10,581 nt of DNA from Gammaproteobacteria bacterium. GTDB lineage: Bacteria; Pseudomonadota; Gammaproteobacteria; GCA-001735895. The notes under the pieces are model-generated. The model was not told the DNA's origin and searched no databases. It saw only the letters and a program-made list of their open reading frames with translations. Position numbers and translations under genes: made by a program. Position 1 is the first letter of the stretch. Each line of letters begins with the position of its first letter. The stretch is from assembly GCA_024763185.1 (NCBI GenBank), contig JANTFY010000058.1, positions 1 to 10,581 on the forward strand, written 5' to 3'. Of the stretch, positions 6,786 through 10,581 are shown piece by piece.

Positions 6786-7448
6786 ATGACTGCTGACGAA
6801 AAGAAAAAACTGGCTGCAATTGCGGCGCTGGAATATGTAGAACCCGGTTCAGTAATCGGAGTTGGCACCGGCTCCACAGTGAATCATTTCATCGATGCCA
6901 TTGCCGAAAAAATGAAAGGCGCTGTCGAGGCCGCGGTGTCGAGCTCCGAAGCCTCAACCGAACGTATGAAACAACATGGCATCCCGGTCATTGACCTAAA
7001 CTCGGCAGGGGAACTTTCCATTTACGTGGACGGCGCCGATGAGTCGAATCGTTTCTTGCACCTGATAAAGGGTGGCGGTGGCGCACTGACGCGCGAAAAA
7101 ATTGTCGCCGCGGCCAGTAAAACCTTTGTCTGCATCGCCGATGACAGCAAACTGGTCGGTGTACTGGGTGAATTTCCTTTACCGGTAGAAGTCATTCCCA
7201 TGGCCAGAAGCCTGGTAGCCCGTGAATTGACCAAGCTCGGTGGCCGTCCAGTGTGGCGCGAAAATTTCATTACCGACAACGGCAATATCATCCTTGATGT
7301 TCACGACTTGCAAATCATGGAACCGATGAAACTGGAAACTCAGATCAACCAGCTAGCCGGGGTTGTTACCGTGGGCATTTTTGCACATCGTCCCGCTGAT
7401 GTACTTTTACTGGGGGGTGAAGACGGGGTTCAAACCGTTAAACCTTAA
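6786..7448 (+). CDS. rpiA: RpiA, ribose-5-phosphate isomerase A
   Basis: RpiA interconverts ribose 5-phosphate and ribulose 5-phosphate in the non-oxidative pentose phosphate pathway, in the cytosol. The protein has 220 residues, against 219 in E. coli. The phosphate-binding loop GVGTGST is at 25-31, the catalytic DGADE at 82-86 and KGGGGALTREK at 95-105. These supply D82, D85, K95 and E104, which correspond to E. coli D81, D84, K94 and E103. No clear ribosome-binding site precedes the ATG, but the N-terminus MTADEKKKLAA fits the family. It is a single gene, divergent from ilvA and convergent with the rhodanese-like gene, with a shared terminator after it. Confidence 0.97.
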   Translation: MTADEKKKLAAIAALEYVEPGSVIGVGTGSTVNHFIDAIAEKMKGAVEAAVSSSEASTERMKQHGIPVIDLNSAGELSIYVDGADESNRFLHLIKGGGGALTREKIVAAASKTFVCIADDSKLVGVLGEFPLPVEVIPMARSLVARELTKLGGRPVWRENFITDNGNIILDVHDLQIMEPMKLETQINQLAGVVTVGIFAHRPADVLLLGGEDGVQTVKP

Positions 7449-7469
7449 CACCTAGGCAGGCTTCCTCTT

Positions 7470-7534
7470 TGACCACCCCTGGTCACCGGGTATAAGCCCA
7501 TCCGTGGAAACACTGCTCCTGCGCATCCATGCGC
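7470..7534. repeat. Two small perfect palindromes downstream of rpiA
   Basis: TGACCA-CCCC-TGGTCA (7470-7485) and GCGCAT-CC-ATGCGC (7521-7534) each form a 6-bp perfect stem. Neither is followed by a T-run, so they are not intrinsic terminators. They lie in the presumed 3' untranslated region of rpiA. Their role is unknown. Confidence 0.5.
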
Positions 7535-7559
7535 CCGCAGCATAAGTATATCCCTATAC

Positions 7560-7592
7560 AAAAAAGCAGAGCTATTGGCTCTGCTTTAAATT
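7560..7592. terminator. Bidirectional intrinsic terminator
   Basis: AAAGCAGAGC (7563-7572), loop TATTG, then GCTCTGCTTT (7578-7587) form a 10-bp perfect stem. On the plus strand it is followed by AAATTTTT. On the minus strand it runs straight into six Ts (7565-7560). It sits between convergent rpiA and the rhodanese-like gene and should end both transcripts. Confidence 0.88.
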
Positions 7593-7612
7593 TTTACAAC
7601 TCTTTTTATTGG

Positions 7613-8302
7613 TTATTCAGGAACCACCACGGTCAGGCCAAGCGATTGCCAACCTTGCATGCCACCGCGGTAATACATAATTTTATCGGCCGGGTAGCCG
7701 AGCTCCAGCAACCCTTTTATTGCACGCGGCGATTGACCGCACCACATTCCGTTACACCACAGCACCAGCTTTTTCGCACTGGTAAAATCCCATTCGTCAT
7801 TTTTCTGGTCCCCACCCATCAAACCAAAACTTTCTATGGTGCGCGTGAATCCGCCCACCTCTCCACGCCGCTTAGCACCCAGTATATGCATCATATCGAT
7901 AAGCTGGGGATCATCCACATCCAGCGCAAAAACCGTAAAGGGTATATTGATTGAACCGGGGATTGTTCCTCTTTTCCACCATGCAGGCGTTCTGGCATCA
8001 ATAATCAAACCGGTTTCATCGAGCAGCTCCTTTTCCATGAAATCAAAAATCTCCAGCTGGCCAATGGTTTTGACTCCCTCAGCCGCCTGCATCGGTTGAA
8101 TACAAAAAGGGGGACACTTGCGTGAAGTTTTGGCAAACCCGCCCTCCAGGGTATGATCCTGATCCTGGATTCGTTGAATCTTTATAAGCTTGCTTTGGTG
8201 GATAACCTCGACAAAATCGCGCGATGGAGTGAGTTTGACATCCAGCGCATGGGCATTTGATAAGGCCATTGGAAGAAGTAACAACAACAATCGTATAGTC
8301 AT
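7613..8302 (-). CDS. Exported rhodanese-like protein with CPPFC and paired-cysteine loop
   Basis: Residues 1-19 (MTIRLLLLLLPMALSNAHA) form a clear signal peptide, so the protein should act in the periplasm or at the outer face of the membrane. A rhodanese-like domain spans about residues 75-225: LIIDARTPAWWKRGTIPGSI (99-118), then LVLWCNGMWCGQSPRA (179-194) and YYRGGMQGW (210-218). The active loop carries two cysteines, C183 and C188; C188 with R193 fits the C-x4-R rhodanese loop, while C183 sits directly after the strand where the catalytic cysteine usually lies. An N-terminal C-P-P-F-C motif (63-67) adds two more cysteines. Transfer of sulfur or a redox or thiol role is plausible; no substrate can be inferred. 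An ATG at 8314, overlapping the upstream stop as TAATG, is an alternative start (233 residues). I prefer 8302 for its GAGGA site 5 bp upstream. Confidence 0.82.
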   Translation of the reverse strand: MTIRLLLLLLPMALSNAHALDVKLTPSRDFVEVIHQSKLIKIQRIQDQDHTLEGGFAKTSRKCPPFCIQPMQAAEGVKTIGQLEIFDFMEKELLDETGLIIDARTPAWWKRGTIPGSINIPFTVFALDVDDPQLIDMMHILGAKRRGEVGGFTRTIESFGLMGGDQKNDEWDFTSAKKLVLWCNGMWCGQSPRAIKGLLELGYPADKIMYYRGGMQGWQSLGLTVVVPE

Positions 8303-8313
8303 GGGGTTCCTCA

Positions 8314-8709
8314 TTATTCTTTACTCACCTGAAGGATTTTTTCTCTAATTTTCGAAGGATCAGGGTTATCCTGATAAAATTTGAACACCCGATCTTTCTG
8401 GCTATTACTCAGGCGCTTATAAAAAAGAAAACTGCCAATATAATTATTTTTGAGAACAACTTCGAATTGATCGAAACTCAAACCCGGGGTCAGCTTAAAG
8501 ATCGCACCGCCCTGGCCAGACCACTCTTTGCTCACCGAAGAAGCGGCGTTCGATGATTGGTTGGCATTTTTTGTTTTATTATCCAGATCCAGCTCCGATG
8601 CCTCACCTTCCAGTGACTGCAAATAATCGGAATTAGATTGCGCGGCAACAATACTCAAATGGGAAATGAGCAGAATAGCGACAAAAAACAGCAAACATCC
8701 TTTTCGCAT
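8314..8709 (-). CDS. Small exported protein of unknown function
   Basis: This 131-residue protein starts with a signal peptide (MRKGCLLFFVAILLISHLSI, cleavage likely near VAA-QS at 23-24). An Asn/Ser/Lys-rich linker follows (about 43-62). The conserved-looking C-terminal part (about 75-131) contains LSFDQFEVVLKNNYIGSFLF and a charged helix ending KIREKILQVSKE. I do not recognise a characterised family. The ATG at 8709 is preferred because the open frame's upstream extension starts at TTG (8736) and would precede the signal peptide; GGGA lies 7 bp before the ATG. Its TAA stop overlaps a possible start of the rhodanese-like gene by one base (TAATG), and the preferred rhodanese start is 11 bp beyond the stop. 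The two are almost certainly one operon and probably act in the same compartment. Confidence 0.75.
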   Translation of the reverse strand: MRKGCLLFFVAILLISHLSIVAAQSNSDYLQSLEGEASELDLDNKTKNANQSSNAASSVSKEWSGQGGAIFKLTPGLSFDQFEVVLKNNYIGSFLFYKRLSNSQKDRVFKFYQDNPDPSKIREKILQVSKE

Positions 8710-8736
8710 TTGTATATCCCACGTGAAATATAACAA

Positions 8737-8945
8737 AGCAATACCTGTAATTGATGAAGCACTCTATTAATATAGCTATAAATTGGATTCTATGTTTATC
8801 CGCAATAACCGTTTATCTTTTTATGCTTATCAAGCCTAGTCGCCGATTATCTTAAAGTCAACAGCGTATTGATACATTTTTCCTTTAATAACATTGCCTT
8901 ACGCTATTTATTTAAAATAAATTTCAACTAGAAACTTTTGCTTTA
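8737..8945. other. AT-rich intergenic stretch without a recognised feature
   Basis: This gap lies between the start of the small exported protein gene and the rpsI terminator. It is strongly AT-rich. It must hold the promoter of the exported-protein operon (minus strand), but no pair of boxes at normal spacing stands out. I see no gene or stable hairpin. Confidence 0.5.
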
Positions 8946-8949
8946 GGTA

Positions 8950-8979
8950 AAAAAAAACCTGCAAAAGCAGGTTTTTTTT
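8950..8979. terminator. Intrinsic terminator after rpsI
   Basis: A perfect 13-bp palindrome, A8-CCTGC (8950-8962), loop AAAA, GCAGG-T8 (8967-8979), lies 18 bp beyond the rpsI stop codon. Read on the minus strand it is a short GC stem followed by a long U-run, a classic terminator for rplM-rpsI. Being symmetric it would also work on the plus strand, though no plus-strand gene needs it. Confidence 0.92.
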
Positions 8980-8997
8980 AAAATCACGTTATAACTA

Positions 8998-9390
8998 TTA
9001 ACGTTTGGAGAACTGAGTCGCTCTACGCGCCTTGCGTAAGCCAACCTTTTTCCTTTCAACTTCTCTGGCATCACGCGTTACAAAGCCTTCTTTTCTGAGC
9101 GCAGACCTAAAAGATTCATCATATTGCATCAAAGCACGTGTAATACCCAGCCTGATCGCACCGGCCTGACCACTGGGTCCGCCTCCACCAACATTCACAT
9201 TGATATCGAACTTATCGGTCAGATCCACGGTTTCCAGTGGCTGCCTGACAACCATTCTTGAAGTTTCACGACCGAAATAATCTTCAATAGATTTTTTATT
9301 GATGGTAATGTTTCCACTGCCTGCAGTCATATAAACTCTTGCTGAAGAGCTTTTGCGGCGGCCAGTTCCATAATACTGTTCTGCTGACAT
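8998..9390 (-). CDS. rpsI: Ribosomal protein S9
   Basis: This is the 30S protein whose C-terminal tail reaches the P-site tRNA. Its length is 130 residues, as in E. coli. Marks include YYGTGRRKSSSARVY (6-20), the NVGGGGPSGQAGAIRLGITR segment (66-85) and the invariant basic tail RRATQFSKR at the C-terminus. It follows rplM after 10 bp, with an AAGAGA ribosome-binding site overlapping the rplM stop. The pair forms the usual L13-S9 operon. Confidence 0.98.
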   Translation of the reverse strand: MSAEQYYGTGRRKSSSARVYMTAGSGNITINKKSIEDYFGRETSRMVVRQPLETVDLTDKFDINVNVGGGGPSGQAGAIRLGITRALMQYDESFRSALRKEGFVTRDAREVERKKVGLRKARRATQFSKR

Positions 9391-9400
9391 TTTAATTCTC

Positions 9401-9829
9401 TTAGATATCTAATACTTGGGGTTGCTGGGCAGTGTGCTCGTGTTTTTCACCTGCATACACTTTCAGTTTTTTAAACATGGCACGCCCCAGTGAATTCTTG
9501 GGCAGCATACCTTTTACAGCTGTTTGCAAGATACGCTCGGGATAGGTCGCGCGCAACTTGGACAGATTTACTGACTTCAGATGACCGATATAACCGGTAT
9601 GATGATGATACATCTTGTCCTGCTCTTTGTTGCCGGTCACCTTAACCTTTTCAGCATTAACTACCACGATATAGTCCCCTGTATCGACATGCGGGGTGTA
9701 TTCCGGCTTGTGTTTACCACGCAATCTGCGTGCAATTTCAGTCGACAGGCGACCCAGAGTCTTGTCAGTGGCATCCACTACAAACCAGTCTCGTTTTACG
9801 GACTCAGGTTTTGCACTAAAGGTTTTCAT
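9401..9829 (-). CDS. rplM: Ribosomal protein L13
   Basis: This early-assembling 50S protein binds 23S rRNA. Its 142 residues equal the E. coli length. It starts MKTFSAKPESVKRDWFVVDA and contains TLGRLSTEIARRLRGKHKPE (about 24-43), HVDTGDYIVVVNA (47-59), the YHHHTGYIGHLK block (about 74-85) and KGMLPKNSLGRAM (about 107-119). An AGGA ribosome-binding site lies 7 bp before the ATG. It is the first gene of the rplM-rpsI operon and is preceded by a good promoter at 9882-9910. Confidence 0.98.
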   Translation of the reverse strand: MKTFSAKPESVKRDWFVVDATDKTLGRLSTEIARRLRGKHKPEYTPHVDTGDYIVVVNAEKVKVTGNKEQDKMYHHHTGYIGHLKSVNLSKLRATYPERILQTAVKGMLPKNSLGRAMFKKLKVYAGEKHEHTAQQPQVLDI

Positions 9830-9881
9830 ACTATGTTCCTAAACTCGCCTATGGCGTTGTCTTCAAATAGAAAGGGCGCGA

Positions 9882-9910
9882 ATACTAACGGATTAAGTCG
9901 CGCTTGACAA
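9882..9910 (-). promoter_or_regulatory. Promoter of rplM-rpsI with GC-rich discriminator
   Basis: On the minus strand TTGTCA (9910-9905) is followed by 17 bp and TAGTAT (9887-9882). The next bases are TCGCGCCC, a GC-rich discriminator typical of ribosomal promoters under stringent (ppGpp) control. Transcription would start near 9875, giving a leader of about 45 nt. The leader contains the short inverted sequence CGCCATAGGCG (9847-9857). Confidence 0.8.
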
Positions 9911-10003
9911 GGCCTTAAACCACGAAATAGTCGTTATTTTTAAGCAGCACCGACCTGGTAGAAGGCCGATAATATAACCATGCGATTCAAAGAACAAAAG
10001 GTT

Positions 10004-10035
10004 AAAAAAAGGGCGTGGCTTAAAAAAGCCACGCC
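10004..10035 (-). terminator. Intrinsic terminator of the predicted small RNA
   Basis: GGCGTGGCTT (minus strand, 10035-10026), loop TTTT, AAGCCACGCC (10021-10012) form a perfect 10-bp GC-rich stem. It is followed by C and seven Ts (10010-10004). On the plus strand it is followed only by AAAACC, so it points left. No protein gene upstream on the minus strand needs it. Confidence 0.9.
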
Positions 10036-10100
10036 AAAACCACCAAAGGAGGATGGAGGAGTTATGCTGAGGAGACGAGGGGCGCCTCCTTGATCAGCAT
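10004..10100 (-). ncRNA. Predicted small RNA with anti-Shine-Dalgarno stretch
   Basis: A near-consensus promoter and an intrinsic terminator frame a minus-strand transcript of about 97 nt with no coding gene. The 5' part folds into a hairpin whose outer stem pairs ATGCTGA (nt 1-7) with TCAGCAT, and an inner GGAG/CTCC stem holds a C-rich loop. A linker follows with CTCCTCC and TCCTCCTT (plus-strand 10046-10061), which resembles the 3' end of 16S rRNA and could pair with Shine-Dalgarno sequences. The terminator hairpin with seven Us closes it. This layout fits a trans-acting regulatory RNA. The AAGGAGG in the 5' hairpin (nt 10-16) is also perfectly complementary to CCUCCUU in the linker (nt 49-55), so an alternative closed fold is possible. 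I do not recognise a named family. It is a prediction from signals only. Confidence 0.72.
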
Positions 10101-10106
10101 ATAAGA

Positions 10107-10135
10107 ATTATCTAATATACCAATGGGATTGTCAA
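10107..10135 (-). promoter_or_regulatory. Near-consensus promoter of the predicted small RNA
   Basis: On the minus strand a perfect TTGACA (10135-10130), 17-bp spacer and GATAAT (10112-10107) differ from the sigma-70 consensus at one position. Transcription would start near 10100. No protein start codon with a ribosome-binding site lies downstream before the terminator. Confidence 0.85.
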
Positions 10136-10158
10136 TAACCCTTTTCTCCCTTTACTAT
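10129..10158 (+). promoter_or_regulatory. Probable coq7 promoter overlapping the small-RNA promoter
   Basis: TTGTCA (10129-10134), 18 bp, TACTAT (10153-10158) form a reasonable promoter. Its -35 box uses the same bases as the minus-strand TTGACA of the small RNA. The predicted start, 6-8 bp after TACTAT, falls at about 10164-10166, at the coq7 ATG itself. Confidence 0.55.
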
Positions 10159-10165
10159 TGAGCTT

Positions 10166-10581
10166 ATGAAAATGCGAAAAAATTCCTTACTCGATCGACT
10201 CATCATTGAACTGGAACATGGTTTGCGAACCTGCCATGTCAAGCCGCCCACTGGCTCACGACCCTATCCTGCCGCAAATAAAACCCCAGACGAACTGAAT
10301 GAAACCGAACAACACCATGTGGCCGGTTTAATGCGGATTAATAATGCCGGTGAAGTCGCCGCACAGGGACTGTACCGTGGACAATCGATAACTGCACGCA
10401 ACGCCAATACACGCCAGGAAATGCTGGAAGCTGCCGAACAGGAAAATGAACACCTGAACTGGTGCCAGACGCGCCTGCAGGAACTGGACGCCTCCACCAG
10501 CAAACTCGATCCATTCTGGTACTGGGGGTCCTTCGCCATTGGTTTTAGCGCCGGGGCAATGGGGGACAAATGGAGCCTTGG
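10166..10581 (+). CDS. coq7: Coq7-type di-iron demethoxyubiquinone hydroxylase, partial
   Basis: The frame opens at ATG 10166 and runs off the window after 138 complete codons, so the 3' part is missing. It matches Coq7, the carboxylate-bridged di-iron hydroxylase that performs the last ring hydroxylation of ubiquinone synthesis where UbiF is absent; it is a peripheral inner-membrane enzyme. Seen here are the first di-iron motif MRINNAGEVAAQGLYRGQ (56-73, ligand E63) and the E-x-x-H motif E93/H96 in EQENEHLNWCQ. The hydrophobic GSFAIGFSAGAMGDKWSLG (121-139) is also typical. The usual RVNHAGE reads RINNAGE here. No Shine-Dalgarno sequence precedes the ATG. A second in-frame ATG lies two codons further (10172). 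The pathway link to ubiH at the other end of the window is functional, not transcriptional. Confidence 0.93.
   Translation, partial: MKMRKNSLLDRLIIELEHGLRTCHVKPPTGSRPYPAANKTPDELNETEQHHVAGLMRINNAGEVAAQGLYRGQSITARNANTRQEMLEAAEQENEHLNWCQTRLQELDASTSKLDPFWYWGSFAIGFSAGAMGDKWSL

Noticed and set aside
10064..10093. A nine-codon plus-strand frame (MLRRRGAPP) preceded by a perfect AAGGAGG-type ribosome-binding site, inside the small-RNA locus.
   Set aside because: The Shine-Dalgarno-like bases are the complement of the RNA's anti-SD linker, and no good plus-strand promoter lies directly upstream. The hairpin and T-run orientation fit a minus-strand RNA. A plus-strand leader peptide for coq7 cannot be fully excluded.

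Overview
The window reads as a core chromosomal segment of a gammaproteobacterium outside the Enterobacterales. Evidence is the conserved block ygfB-pepP-ubiH facing away from a coiled-coil gene, zapA, the 6S RNA gene and fau, plus ilvA, rpiA, rplM-rpsI and a Coq7-type ubiquinone hydroxylase. Protein matches are from recognised motifs and remembered family sequences; no search was run. I found no phage, transposase, CRISPR, tRNA or rRNA gene.

Left part (1-3143, minus strand): a tight operon reads ygfB > pepP > ubiH > (next gene, only its first codons visible, probably another ubiquinone flavin hydroxylase). From 3203 the plus strand carries a leucine-zipper gene, then zapA (ATGA overlap), both linked to FtsZ-ring assembly. 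Next comes the 6S RNA gene (about 3971-4156), identified by a 14-bp closing stem and conserved internal hairpins. fau (folate metabolism) normally follows 6S RNA directly, but here a 268-bp non-coding palindromic element (4219-4486) with 24-bp perfect terminal inverted repeats lies between them and ends 2 bp before the fau start codon.

Middle (4489-7448): fau runs tail-to-tail into ilvA (threonine deaminase) with abutting stop codons. rpiA (ribose-5-phosphate isomerase) diverges from ilvA and ends at a shared bidirectional terminator.

Right part (7613-10581): a translationally coupled minus-strand pair encodes a small exported protein of unknown function and an exported rhodanese-like protein with unusual cysteines. 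After an AT-rich gap come rplM-rpsI with their own terminator and a promoter with a GC-rich discriminator. Between rplM and coq7 lies the most interesting item: a predicted minus-strand small RNA of about 97 nt (about 10100 to 10004). It has a near-consensus promoter, a 5' hairpin, a single-stranded stretch resembling the 3' end of 16S rRNA (anti-Shine-Dalgarno) and a strong intrinsic terminator. Its -35 box overlaps that of a probable coq7 promoter on the other strand, and coq7 may be transcribed without a leader. coq7 is cut by the window end. ubiH, the gene after it and coq7 all serve ubiquinone hydroxylation, but they lie in separate transcription units.
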